From contig NZ_FNNE01000002.1 of NCBI RefSeq assembly GCF_900106945.1, forward strand, positions 62,001 to 126,000: DNA of 64,000 nucleotides, given 5' to 3'. The DNA comes from Marinobacter mobilis (GTDB lineage Bacteria; Pseudomonadota; Gammaproteobacteria; Pseudomonadales; Oleiphilaceae). Both the position numbers and the translations under genes were made by a program. The notes under the pieces were generated by a model. It did not search any database. It was not told the origin of the DNA and saw nothing but the letters and a program-made list of their open reading frames with translations. The first letter of the stretch is position 1. Each line of letters opens with the position of its first letter. This document shows positions 1 through 8,693 of the stretch, piece by piece.

Positions 1-1230
1 GCGGAGGTCTACCACAAACAGGACCGCCCCGATGGCTTGCGGTGTGGCTTGATTGATTACATGGCAACCCAGTTCGGAACCCGTACGCCGGAGGTGTGGT
101 CACCTAACGAGCAGTTGCTGTCGCGTGGCTTTGGCGGCATCCCGCTAGACAATGTCGGGGTGCAGTATGGCCTGCGTGCGTTGCAGGACGGCACGATTAC
201 AGCCGACCAGTTCCTGGCGGTCAATCGTGAGATTGGCGGTTTTGATGTCGATATTGATTATCAGGCAGGGCGCACCGTTGCCGATCCGCTGGCATTGACC
301 AACGCCTATCGTACCGGTGCTATCAATACGGCTGAAAATCTGGCGAACCTGCCGATCATAGACCTGCGCGGACCAGACCCGGGTATTGCCCACGACGCTT
401 ATCACTCCTGGCAGACTCGTGCCCGGCTCCAGACGGTTCAGGGCCATGCCCGTAATCACACCATCTGGTACGGTGCCTTCCCGATCGCGGGGGACTCGAT
501 CTATGCCACCGAAGCCCTGTATGTCATGGACGACTGGCTTGCCGGTATCGAAGCGGATAACAGCGCTGGAGGCATCGCCGATAAGGTCATCGCAAACAAG
601 CCGCTGGAAGCCCGTGACCGCTGCCTGTCTGTGTCTTCATTGCTCAGTGAGCACGGCCCGTTTGTGCCTTACACCGGAAACCTGCTGACGCCAAACCCCA
701 CCTGGACCCAGGCGGACATGCTGGCGTTTCCGGAAGTGCCGGCAGAACTGGGGCAGATTCTGGACATCATGACCGGTCAGGTTTGCGGTTTGGAACTGGG
801 TGATCTGGGCCTGCCGCCGATCATTACCGATCCGCTCAGCCCGATTACCAGCGAAGTGGTCGCGGCACAGCAACTGGTGGTCCAGACGCGCTTTGGAACG
901 CCGCGCACGGTTGCTGGTGATTCCATCGAAACCCTGGCCAACAAGTGCCAGCTCAAACCGGTGGACCCTGCGGATTATCCGGTGAACATCCTGAACGGTA
1001 CCTACGATTCCGAAGCCATGGCCAGAGAAGTAGCGACAATCTTCCCGGACGGTGTCTGTGACTACAGCAAGCCCGGTGTTGGTACGGTGCCTACTCAGAC
1101 CTGGCTGCAGTATGGCGGTGAAGCCGAGCGGATTGTCGGGGGCGAGCCCCTGGCAAATAACGCAGATCTGGTCTCTGGTTGGGCAGCGCCTTCGTTTGAG
1201 GTCAATCTCGCGCCGAGGAGTGATCTCTGA
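1..1230 (+). CDS. DUF6351-like protein, C-terminal part (5' end outside window)
   Basis: The frame is open from base 1 and ends in TGA at 1230, so only about 409 C-terminal residues are present and the true start lies upstream. The protein is soluble in character, with no membrane segment in this part. It has scattered paired cysteines (for example RCGLIDYM near the beginning, DRCLSV, GVCDYS) that would suit an exported disulfide-bonded protein. The overall look (AYHSWQTRARL, IWYGAFP, conserved PVDPADYP near the end) resembles the DUF6351 family of large exported proteins of unknown function. That assignment is from memory of the family and is moderate at best. A GC-rich hairpin follows the stop, so this is probably the last gene of its transcript. 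Confidence 0.6.
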   Translation, partial: AEVYHKQDRPDGLRCGLIDYMATQFGTRTPEVWSPNEQLLSRGFGGIPLDNVGVQYGLRALQDGTITADQFLAVNREIGGFDVDIDYQAGRTVADPLALTNAYRTGAINTAENLANLPIIDLRGPDPGIAHDAYHSWQTRARLQTVQGHARNHTIWYGAFPIAGDSIYATEALYVMDDWLAGIEADNSAGGIADKVIANKPLEARDRCLSVSSLLSEHGPFVPYTGNLLTPNPTWTQADMLAFPEVPAELGQILDIMTGQVCGLELGDLGLPPIITDPLSPITSEVVAAQQLVVQTRFGTPRTVAGDSIETLANKCQLKPVDPADYPVNILNGTYDSEAMAREVATIFPDGVCDYSKPGVGTVPTQTWLQYGGEAERIVGGEPLANNADLVSGWAAPSFEVNLAPRSDL

Positions 1231-1252
1231 GCATCGGTTGCTAACCCCCTTT

Positions 1253-1277
1253 GGAGGCCTGCCTTGTTGCGGCCTCC
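1253..1277 (+). terminator. Hairpin after the first gene
   Basis: Perfect 7-bp stem GGAGGCC / GGCCTCC with an 11-nt loop, 22 bases after the stop codon. The downstream T content is weak (a few scattered T residues), so it is a plausible but not textbook intrinsic terminator. Confidence 0.4.
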
Positions 1278-1410
1278 AGTTCATACCTTTCCTGTAACGC
1301 CAGGCCGTATTCCTGATTTACCCGGCATGTAGCCATGCTATGCTTCGTCGTGACCCTGTCATTTACAGTCCATCACCGGGTTACCCGTTTCGCACTGTCG
1401 TAGGCAATCC

Positions 1411-1977
1411 GTGAACGATGATTCCCACGTAAATATCATCCGTCTTCACCTCGCGACGATCACCCAGTTGTTCAATTCGCTGGACCCGTCGCCGTTTGTG
1501 GGGCGGGACCTGGATGTGAATGCCGAGTCGTTCATTATAGAATGGGCGGAGGAGCATCCTGCCCACGGTGGATTTCGCCTGGAGATCCAGGTCAACGAGT
1601 GTCAGGACGTCGGTGCGGCCCGTGATCGGGTGCTGCGAGCGGTTCGGGCCTATTTCAGTGATCGGGAGCAGGTGGTCCGGCGGGATTTTCGCCGGCTGAT
1701 GGGCCAGGGTCGTCTGAGTCTGGTGATCGGTCTGGCCTTCCTGGCGGTATGCCTGGGTGTGAGCCGGATGATTGAAAGTCAGGCTCCCGGGAATGGCTTG
1801 CTGATTCTGGCCAGTGAGAGTCTGTGGATTGGCGGATGGGTGGCCATGTGGCGGCCCATGGAAATTTTCCTCTACGACTGGTGGCCATTGCTGCGGCGTA
1901 TCCGTTTGCTGCGGCGGCTTGCGATTATGGATGTCCGGCTTGAGGTGGTGGCGGATTTGTCCCCGCGACCAGGTTAA
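1411..1977 (+). CDS. Hypothetical membrane protein, 188 aa
   Basis: The start is GTG at 1411; no better ATG lies nearby. The N-terminal ~95 residues are soluble and acidic to mixed. Two hydrophobic segments follow, at roughly residues 101-120 (LSLVIGLAFLAVCLGV) and 130-150 (LLILASESLWIGGW), then a Trp- and Arg-rich amphipathic stretch (MEIFLYDWWPLLRRIRLL) and a short hydrophilic tail. This topology suggests a cytoplasmic N-domain tethered to the inner membrane. I do not recognise the family. It is 13 nt before the next small gene's coding region if the earlier possible start is used, so the two may be co-transcribed. Confidence 0.6.
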   Translation: MNDDSHVNIIRLHLATITQLFNSLDPSPFVGRDLDVNAESFIIEWAEEHPAHGGFRLEIQVNECQDVGAARDRVLRAVRAYFSDREQVVRRDFRRLMGQGRLSLVIGLAFLAVCLGVSRMIESQAPGNGLLILASESLWIGGWVAMWRPMEIFLYDWWPLLRRIRLLRRLAIMDVRLEVVADLSPRPG

Positions 1978-2008
1978 ACATGTTGTCCAAATGACTCGAG
2001 GTCAGTTC

Positions 2009-2341
2009 ATGCTTGCACGGATCGCGTTACTGGTTTTTCTGCTCCCACAATGGGCGTTAGCCGAAGATTTATGGGAATTCGACGTCGTGAACCAGACCGG
2101 TTACGACATCTATTACGTGTATGCCAGCCATATCAGCGGCGAATGCTGTTTTTGTGATGATGCTCTGGGCGATAACATCCTGGCGAACGGTGAGACCTTC
2201 ACGCTCTTATTCACTCCTTCCGCCTACCGTTCGCCACGCTTTGACGTCCGCGTTGAAGATGTTGATGGTGATACCTACAGTTTCATGGACGTGGATGTCA
2301 CCGGGCCAGCGTTGGTGATCACTCTTGATGACCTGGATTGA
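2009..2341 (+). CDS. Small secreted protein, 110 aa, unknown function
   Basis: I choose ATG 2009 over the in-frame ATG 1991 because a GAGG Shine-Dalgarno sits 7 nt upstream of 2009. From this start the protein has a clean Sec signal peptide (MLARIALLVFLLPQWALA, cleaved before EDLW). The mature ~92 residues are acidic and carry a CC-F-C cluster (GECCFCDD) and many aromatic residues, in a pattern that looks all-beta. No domain recognised. A periplasmic or outer-surface protein with a possible disulfide or metal site is the most that can be said. Confidence 0.6.
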   Translation: MLARIALLVFLLPQWALAEDLWEFDVVNQTGYDIYYVYASHISGECCFCDDALGDNILANGETFTLLFTPSAYRSPRFDVRVEDVDGDTYSFMDVDVTGPALVITLDDLD

Positions 2342-2455
2342 ATCGCAGGAGGCCGTGGGGCGGCTAACCCTGCAAGAGTTGCGTTAGATCAGTCAAACCG
2401 TTGCATAAGAAAACTATACTGAGAGTAATAGGCGTCTTAACCGTGGAGGTTAAGA

Positions 2456-3229
2456 ATGATGTCGTTACTCAAGGTGTTTTGCCTGCGCTGTTTATTGGTC
2501 CCGTGCGGTGTCAGTGCAATCCTGTCGACGTACGTTCAAGGGGAAAACCTGGTGATTGCTACCGGCGAATGGCCCCCCTACGTGTCTTCGGATCTGGAAT
2601 ATGAAGGGGTGACAGCCCGCATCGTACGGGCTGCCTTTGAGGCTGTTGGGGATACGGTGGATTTCACGTTCTATCCCTGGTCCCGCACCCTGCTGGTATC
2701 AGAGGAAGGCGAGGTGGATGCCAGCTTCCCCTGGAGTCATCGTGAGGAGCGGGCAGAACTGCATTTTTACAGCGATCCCATCGGTGAGTATGGTTACGTT
2801 TTCTTTCACCTCACCACCACCCCGTTCCGCTGGCAGCGCCTGGAAGATCTGGAAGCACTCACCATCGGGGCCACCTACAGCTACAATTACGGCGATGATT
2901 TTATCGAGGGAGCGGAGCGAGGCCTGTACAGAATTGAATGGGCCAGTTCGGATGAGCTGAACTGGCGTAAGCTGATGGCAGGCCGGATCGACCTCTTTCC
3001 CCAGGATCGTAAGGCCGGCTATGCCCAGTTGCTGGAGTTGTTTCCTGGCGACTCCCGCTTCAAGGTGACCCATAACCTGCTGCCACTCAAGCCGACGACC
3101 ACTCTGCACCTGCTTTTACCCAAAAGCATCCCGGAAAGCGCGAACCGGCTTGAACGGTTCAACACCGGACTGCGGATGCTCACCGAGGATGGGCAGATTG
3201 AGCGCTATCTGCAGGAGTCCTGGCAGTAA
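2456..3229 (+). CDS. Periplasmic solute-binding protein, family 3 (SBP_bac_3-like)
   Basis: GGAGG lies 6 nt before ATG 2456. The hydrophobic N-terminus (residues ~3-25) should act as a signal sequence. The mature part opens with the family hallmark NLVIATGEWPPY, followed by EGVTARIVRAAFEAVG, the usual start of type II periplasmic binding domains for amino acids and similar solutes. The 257-residue length is normal for single-domain members. No ABC permease or ATPase gene is nearby, so it is an orphan binding protein. Marine gammaproteobacteria have many such orphans and their ligands are mostly unknown. Ligand cannot be inferred from the sequence. Confidence 0.8.
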   Translation: MMSLLKVFCLRCLLVPCGVSAILSTYVQGENLVIATGEWPPYVSSDLEYEGVTARIVRAAFEAVGDTVDFTFYPWSRTLLVSEEGEVDASFPWSHREERAELHFYSDPIGEYGYVFFHLTTTPFRWQRLEDLEALTIGATYSYNYGDDFIEGAERGLYRIEWASSDELNWRKLMAGRIDLFPQDRKAGYAQLLELFPGDSRFKVTHNLLPLKPTTTLHLLLPKSIPESANRLERFNTGLRMLTEDGQIERYLQESWQ

Positions 3230-3372
3230 GCCCGCCCAGGGCAGCGCCTGCGTGGTTCGGTTGAAGGTCTGTGAGGTGAACGGGGGGATTATCCTTCCGT
3301 ATCGGCGAGTGTGAACTATCCTTTGCACATACCCCTTCATTTGTCGGCGATCGCCGTCAAAGAGGTTCAGTT

Positions 3373-4344
3373 ATGGCTATGGTTGCATTGGTACAGCAGG
3401 CTCCCGTCATTCTCGATAAGGAAGCAACCCTTGAGAAAGCGGTGGCAATCATCGGGGAACTCGCTGCTCAGGGCGCGGAGCTGATTGTCTTTCCCGAAGC
3501 GTTTATCCCTGGCTATCCGGCCTGGATCTGGCGGCTCAGGCCCGGAGGTGACTGGGGAACCAGCGAGACGTTACACAAACGTCTGTACCGGAACTCCGTT
3601 GATGTCGGGGCAGGCGACTTGCAGCCGCTGTTCGCGGCTGCGAGGGAGAATCATGTGACGGTGGTCTGCGGATTGAATGAGCTGGACCCGTCAAACAGTC
3701 ACGCGACGCTTTTCAACTCGGTGGTTGTGATTGGCCCGGAGGGGCGTCTGCTCAATCACCACCGGAAACTCATGCCCACCAATCCCGAGCGTATGGTCTG
3801 GGGTTTTGGGGATGGCAGTGGTCTCAACGTTGTCGAAACGCCGGTTGGCCGGGTGGGTGCTCTGGTCTGTTGGGAGAACTACATGCCTCTCGCCCGTTAC
3901 GCGCTGTATGCGCAGGGCGTTGAGGTCTACATTGCGCCAACGTATGACAGTGGTGAGGGTTGGATTGGTACTATGCAGCACATCGCCCGCGAAGGCCGGT
4001 GCTGGGTGCTGTGCTGTGGTGTGGCTATTGAGCGGGCAGATTTGCCCGCGGACTTTCCGGAGCTGGATGCCCTGTATCCGCCGGAGGAGTCCTGGATCAA
4101 TCCGGGAGATTCATTGATTGTTGCGCCGGGTGGCAGCGTTGTTGCCGGACCTTTGTCGGGAGAGAAGGGCTATGTGCTGTATGACATTGACCTGGAACAG
4201 GTCACAACGGCCCGGCGAGCGCTTGATGTGACCGGACACTACTCGCGACCGGATGTGTTTACCCTCGAAGTGAATAAGCTGCGCCAGCAATCCCTCAAAG
4301 TGACCGGTATCGATCCGAACCAGACCGGTGGTTCGGATCGTTAA
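3373..4344 (+). CDS. Nitrilase / carbon-nitrogen hydrolase
   Basis: 323 residues, typical of the nitrilase branch of the carbon-nitrogen hydrolase superfamily, which turns nitriles into carboxylic acids and ammonia through a covalent thioimidate. The catalytic triad is visible: Glu42 in FPEAFIPGYP, Lys132 in HHRKLMPT, and Cys166 in VCWENYMP. The CWENYMP context is the one usual for true nitrilases, as opposed to amidases. Start ATG 3373 has GAGG 7 nt upstream; the second ATG at 3379 is worse placed. It stands alone between unrelated genes. Aliphatic versus aromatic preference cannot be read from the sequence. Confidence 0.92.
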   Translation: MAMVALVQQAPVILDKEATLEKAVAIIGELAAQGAELIVFPEAFIPGYPAWIWRLRPGGDWGTSETLHKRLYRNSVDVGAGDLQPLFAAARENHVTVVCGLNELDPSNSHATLFNSVVVIGPEGRLLNHHRKLMPTNPERMVWGFGDGSGLNVVETPVGRVGALVCWENYMPLARYALYAQGVEVYIAPTYDSGEGWIGTMQHIAREGRCWVLCCGVAIERADLPADFPELDALYPPEESWINPGDSLIVAPGGSVVAGPLSGEKGYVLYDIDLEQVTTARRALDVTGHYSRPDVFTLEVNKLRQQSLKVTGIDPNQTGGSDR

Positions 4345-4534
4345 GTGCCTGAGCGCGGCGCGAGGGCCGTGTCCACTCTGAGGCAGAGCCGGTCAGTTTG
4401 GCGAGCCCTCACGGGTATCCGGTCCTGTGTTATGCCACCAAAGTTCTTCCAGTGTAACTCTCAGGTCTCATATACACTGATAAAGAGCCTTTGCGAAAGT
4501 GGTCGCTCGAAAATAACAAAGAGAGGGAAGAATC

Positions 4535-4960
4535 ATGAGCAAATATCAGGGCAGTTGCTTCTGCGGTACCGTTAAATTCCAGGTGTCTGGCGCGCCAGCC
4601 GCGATGGGGTATTGTCACTGCGATTCCTGTCGGCGCTGGTCGGCCGGGCCGGTCAATGCGTTTTCCCTGTGGCCTGCGGATACGCTGGAGATTCTGGCTG
4701 GGGAAGACCAGGTCGGCGAGTTCCACCTGACTGAAAAAAGCTACCGTAAATGGTGCCGTCAGTGCGGAGGCCATGTCTTTACCGATCATCCGGGCTTCGG
4801 GCTGGTGGATGTGTATGTGGCCAACCTGCCACAGCTGAAGTTTGAACCTGCGCTGCATGTGCACTATCAGGAATCGGTCCTTCCCATTCGGGACGGGTTG
4901 CCCAAGATGAAAGACATGCCCGCAGAGATGGGAGGTTCCGGCGAGACTCTACCGGAGTGA
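4535..4960 (+). CDS. GFA-family zinc protein (CENP-V/GFA domain)
   Basis: 141 residues, the usual size for a single GFA (glutathione-dependent formaldehyde-activating) domain. Zinc-binding cysteines are in the expected pattern: Cys8 and Cys10 (SCFCG), Cys27/Cys29/Cys32 (YCHCDSCRR) and Cys74/Cys77 (WCRQCGG). GAGAGGG sits just upstream of ATG 4535. Members are annotated as glutathione S-transferase-like or aldehyde-activating enzymes, but most have no proven activity. No formaldehyde-oxidation genes adjoin it, so the physiological role is open. Confidence 0.9.
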   Translation: MSKYQGSCFCGTVKFQVSGAPAAMGYCHCDSCRRWSAGPVNAFSLWPADTLEILAGEDQVGEFHLTEKSYRKWCRQCGGHVFTDHPGFGLVDVYVANLPQLKFEPALHVHYQESVLPIRDGLPKMKDMPAEMGGSGETLPE

Positions 4961-5060
4961 TGGATTGGTCAGGGGCCGGCCTTTGGATATAACCGGCGAC
5001 AATCCGGTTCCGGCCGGCGTTCTTGGCGCGGTAACGGCGGGAGGCGCCGCCCGGTGGCGG

Positions 5061-5804
5061 TCAGAGCTTCACGCAAACAAACAGAGCATTCCCGGAGACG
5101 GTATCCCAGGGCACGATGCGCTCATAGTCGTGCTCGAAGATGTGTACCTCAAAGTACGGTGCCAGCATGCTGCGGAGGTCTTCAAATCCCAGCGCGACCA
5201 TGGGGTGTTCATCATGCCAGGCCTGGGACACATCTCCCGTGGTTCGGGTGATGCTGAGTTTCAGCGACTGGGCGTCGCCCTCGCCCGGGTAGTGCCAGCC
5301 AGACCGGAACGTAAAGGTGCTGTTGTTGTGTTCTGTGGTATGGCTGACAAAACGTCGGTTATCGATCCGGTTCTTATCCACCGCGTTGAAACAGAATACG
5401 CCGTGGGGGTTCAGTGACTCATGGGCGCTGCGGATACAGGCCGAGAGTTTCTCAAGGCCGGCACTGTAATGAATCGAGTACAGAAAGCAGGTAATCAGGT
5501 CGAAGCACTGGTCAAACCGGAAGTCGCACATATCCTGAAGGGCAAAGCTGGCCTCCGGGCAGCGTGAGTGGGCGAAGTCCAGCATCGGCTGGTTAATATC
5601 CAGTCCGCTGCTGTGGTAGCCGAAATCAATAAAACGCCGAACATGAGGACCGGTTCCGCAGGCCAGATCAAGGTGGTTGAGCCCCTCGTTGCCGAAAAGC
5701 TGATGCAGCCGGCGCACGCCGTTGCTTTGTGCCAGATAGTCGATATCGGCACACATCAGGTCGTAATAGCCCGACAAGTCGGTATACAGGGCATTCTTGG
5801 ACAT
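5061..5804 (-). CDS. Class I SAM-dependent methyltransferase
   Basis: The frame extends upstream, but ATG 5804 (MSKNALYTDLSGYYD) is chosen because methyltransferases of this type begin just there and AGG lies 5 nt before it. SAM motif I is HLDLACGTGPHVRRF, followed by the acidic motif SSGLDINQPML and a motif-III region FDLITCFLYSIHY. The 247-residue length fits a small-molecule methyltransferase of the UbiE/Methyltransf_25 group. It is convergent with the GFA gene. Substrate unknown. Confidence 0.85.
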   Translation of the reverse strand: MSKNALYTDLSGYYDLMCADIDYLAQSNGVRRLHQLFGNEGLNHLDLACGTGPHVRRFIDFGYHSSGLDINQPMLDFAHSRCPEASFALQDMCDFRFDQCFDLITCFLYSIHYSAGLEKLSACIRSAHESLNPHGVFCFNAVDKNRIDNRRFVSHTTEHNNSTFTFRSGWHYPGEGDAQSLKLSITRTTGDVSQAWHDEHPMVALGFEDLRSMLAPYFEVHIFEHDYERIVPWDTVSGNALFVCVKL

Positions 5805-5999
5805 GGCTACCTGGCGCGCTGGGCGGCAAATTGAGGGCGCCGTATCGTATAGCAATTGATCAATTGCGGGAAGTAGAACGTCGTTATTCGGCAGGAGGGT
5901 GTCCGCCACAACAGCAATCACCGGCGTGATGCCTCAACGCCACCCCGGGTACCCGTCAATAACAGCAGGATTCCTTCCTATGTTTTCCAGGGCGATTGA

Positions 6000-6779
6000 T
6001 CATCGCCCCCTGAACTTGGCTTCCCGTCGCTCCAGGAATGACTGGATACCTTCCTTTACATCCTCGCTGGCCATGACCGGTTGCAGGTCCGGGAACAGGC
6101 GCTGCTTGGCCACTTCCTGACCTTCACTCACGGCAATCTTGGAGGAGGTGAGACTGCCGCTGACGCCAAGCGGGGCTGCTTTGGCGATTTTCTCAGCGAT
6201 CTCCAGGGCAACCCTGAATTGCTCGCCTGGTTCGACAAGTTCCTGAATCAGCCCCCACTGGTACGCCTGTTCCGCGGTCCACTCGTCCCCCGTGAGCAGG
6301 TAGCGCTGGGCATTGCCCCAGCCAATTTCCCGGGGCAGACGGATCGTGGCGCCGCCGCAGGCAAAGATGCCGCGCTTGACCTCCAGTTGGGCGAAACGGG
6401 TGCCCCGGGCGGCCACCCGGATGTCCGTGTTGAGCATCATTTCCACGCCACAGGTGTAGCAGATGCCCTGGGCGGCAAACACCACCGGTTTGCTGAGTCC
6501 TTCACCTGCGATATGGAAAGGGTCGAGCTCACCCTCGCCGGGTTCAATGCCGGTACCGTTGGCGAATACTCCGGCCCAGTCATCCAGCTGAAGGCCACTG
6601 GTGAAGTGGTTACCCAGTGCGTACACCAGGCCAACGCGCAGGTCCGGATCATGCTGGAGCTGGTAATAGGCACTGGCGATGTCGTGGTACATGGCCCGGT
6701 TCATGGCGTTCATCTTGTCCGGGCGATTGAGACCGATCAGCAGGATATGGCTCTGCTTTTCAACCTTGACGAGGCTCAT
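6000..6779 (-). CDS. Crotonase-family enoyl-CoA hydratase
   Basis: 259 residues with the crotonase fold signatures: LNRPDKMNAMN, oxyanion-hole loop NHFTSGLQLDD, first acidic position in CGVEMMLNTDIRVA, and second in QLEVKRGIFACGG. It therefore keeps the two Glu positions used by hydratases. ATG 6779 is preferred to the upstream GTG 6788: AAGGAG lies 8 nt before it, and its A is shared with the TGA of the acyl-CoA dehydrogenase (TGATG), so the two are translationally coupled. The enzyme would hydrate the enoyl-CoA made by its neighbour. Chain specificity cannot be told. Confidence 0.9.
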   Translation of the reverse strand: MSLVKVEKQSHILLIGLNRPDKMNAMNRAMYHDIASAYYQLQHDPDLRVGLVYALGNHFTSGLQLDDWAGVFANGTGIEPGEGELDPFHIAGEGLSKPVVFAAQGICYTCGVEMMLNTDIRVAARGTRFAQLEVKRGIFACGGATIRLPREIGWGNAQRYLLTGDEWTAEQAYQWGLIQELVEPGEQFRVALEIAEKIAKAAPLGVSGSLTSSKIAVSEGQEVAKQRLFPDLQPVMASEDVKEGIQSFLERREAKFRGR

Positions 6780-8581
6780 CAGAACCACTCCTTCTTCATG
6801 TTGAGGCAGGTATCGTCCTGGTTGCGCAGCAGCACCAGGTCCTGGGCCACGGTGGGCAGTTCCCAGTGGAAGAAATACTGGGCGGCCTGCAGCTTGCCGT
6901 TGTAGAAATTACGTTCTTCGTCGTTGCTGGCGGAAACCAGCCCGAGGGAGGCGGCGTTCGCCTGGCGCAGCCACATCCAGGCAACGATGATGTTGCCGAA
7001 CAGGTGCAGGTAGCAGGAGGCGTTGGCCAGCACCGGGTCCGGGTCGCCGCTCATCAGTGATTTGCCGAGGGTCTGGGTGACCTTGACCGCCTGTTGCAGG
7101 GTTTCACTGAGAGACAGGGCCCAGTTCTGGCCGCGTTCGCCAGTGGCGGCTTTCAGGTCTACCTGCATTTCCTGCAGCAGGATCTGCAGGCCGTGGCTCT
7201 GGTCCTGCCACAACTTGCGGCCGAGCAGGTCAAGGGCCTGAATGCCGTTGGTGCCTTCGTGGATGGGGTTCAGGCGGTTGTCGCGCCAGCATTGTTCGAC
7301 CGGATACTCACGGGTATAGCCGGCACCGCCATAGACCTGGATGGCCAGATCGTTGGCCTTGGGGCCGTATTCGGAGGGCCAGGCCTTGATCACCGGGGTT
7401 AGCAGGTCAAGCAGCTTGCCTGCTTCCTGTCGTTTTGCTGCATCGGGGTGGGTATGCAGGTCATCCATCAGGCGTGCGCCGTACAGACACAGCGCCAGCC
7501 CGCCCTCGCTGTAGGCTTTCTGGGCCAGCAGCATGCGCCGGACATCGGCATGCTCAATGATCGGCACCTGCGCGCTTTCGGGGTTCTTTTCCGATGGTTT
7601 GCGGCCCTGGAGGCGGTCCCTGGCGTAGTCCAGGCTGTGCATGTAGCCACGATAGCCAATCACCGCAGCTCCGAGACCGACGCCGATCCGGGCTTCATTC
7701 ATCATCTGGAACATGTACTTCAGGCCCTGGTGGGGTTCGCCAACCAGGTAGCCGTGGCAGGGGGCATCATCCCCGAAACTGAGGGCGGTCGAGGTCGTAC
7801 CGCGGTAGCCGAGCTTGTGGATCAGGCCCGCCAGGCTGACCCCATTATGGTCGCCGGAATTGCCGTTCGCATCGACCCGGAACTTGGGTACGACGAACAG
7901 GGAAATTCCCTTCACTCCCGCCGGTGCACCTTTGATCTTGGCCAGTACCATGTGAACGATGTTTTCGGTGATGGACTGGTCGCCACCGGAGATAAAGATT
8001 TTCGCGCCCTTGATGAGGTAGTGACCCTGCTCCGTCGGAGTGGCAGACGTGCGGATGTCCGCTAGACTGGAGCCAGCATGGGGCTCGGTCAGCGCCATGG
8101 TGCCGCTGAAACGGCCTGATAGCATGTGGGGCAGGTAGCGGCTGCGTTGGGAGGCATCGCCAAACACCCGGATCAGGTTGGCTGCGGCGGTGGTCAGGAA
8201 CGGATAACCCGCGGTACTGGGGTTGGCCGCGGTGAAGAAGCCGTTACAGGCAGCCATCACCGATTCAGGCAACTGCATGCCGCCGAGTTCGTAGTCGTGG
8301 CGGCTGGCGATAAATCCGGCCTGGGCATAGGCGTCGAAGGCCTGTTTTACTTCCGGCAGCATCTCAACCTTGCCATCCACGAACCGGGGTTCGTCTTTGT
8401 CGGCGGCGCTGTTGTGATTGGCGAACGTTTCCCGTGCCATCTTGTCGGCGGTTTCGATCACCGCGTCGAAGGTATCCTTGCTGTGTTCCTGGAAACGGTC
8501 GCGCTGCACCAGTGCCTCGGTATCGAGCACTTCGTAGAGCTGGAAGGTGAGGTCGCGGCGGTCAATCAGGGTATCGGTCAT
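6779..8581 (-). CDS. Acyl-CoA dehydrogenase, long C-terminally extended (DmdC-like) type
   Basis: 600 residues, longer than the ~380 of classical acyl-CoA dehydrogenases. This is the size of the class with an N-terminal extension and a C-terminal helical domain that includes DmdC (3-methylmercaptopropionyl-CoA dehydrogenase). FAD-binding signature MALTEPHAGSSLADI, substrate-side SGGDQSITENIVHMVLAKI, and the C-terminal QVYGGAGYTREYP and NPIHEGTNGIQ are clear; Glu of IHEGTNG is the expected catalytic base. It oxidises an acyl-CoA to a 2-enoyl-CoA, passing electrons to ETF. Transcribed first, with the crotonase overlapping its stop. Substrate could be a fatty or methylthio acyl-CoA. Confidence 0.92.
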   Translation of the reverse strand: MTDTLIDRRDLTFQLYEVLDTEALVQRDRFQEHSKDTFDAVIETADKMARETFANHNSAADKDEPRFVDGKVEMLPEVKQAFDAYAQAGFIASRHDYELGGMQLPESVMAACNGFFTAANPSTAGYPFLTTAAANLIRVFGDASQRSRYLPHMLSGRFSGTMALTEPHAGSSLADIRTSATPTEQGHYLIKGAKIFISGGDQSITENIVHMVLAKIKGAPAGVKGISLFVVPKFRVDANGNSGDHNGVSLAGLIHKLGYRGTTSTALSFGDDAPCHGYLVGEPHQGLKYMFQMMNEARIGVGLGAAVIGYRGYMHSLDYARDRLQGRKPSEKNPESAQVPIIEHADVRRMLLAQKAYSEGGLALCLYGARLMDDLHTHPDAAKRQEAGKLLDLLTPVIKAWPSEYGPKANDLAIQVYGGAGYTREYPVEQCWRDNRLNPIHEGTNGIQALDLLGRKLWQDQSHGLQILLQEMQVDLKAATGERGQNWALSLSETLQQAVKVTQTLGKSLMSGDPDPVLANASCYLHLFGNIIVAWMWLRQANAASLGLVSASNDEERNFYNGKLQAAQYFFHWELPTVAQDLVLLRNQDDTCLNMKKEWF

Positions 8582-8693
8582 GAGGGGCTCCTTGTTATGG
8601 GACTAGACTCTCATACTGGGCGCCTGTCGGGAAACCGGCATTTCTGACATAATCATGGTCGATTTCGCCATCGGTGCCGGGGCTGACGTATCT

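Noticed and set aside
637-1284. 215-aa minus-strand frame
   Set aside because: Antisense to the first gene. Its composition is Arg/Gly/His-rich and there is no initiation signal; the plus strand shows ordinary protein composition throughout.
4345-4534. Small frame of about 76 codons running through the gap after the nitrilase
   Set aside because: It overlaps the GFA gene in another frame, has no ribosome site and a random-looking composition.
7448-8065. 205-aa plus-strand frame
   Set aside because: Antisense to the acyl-CoA dehydrogenase, with shadow-type composition.
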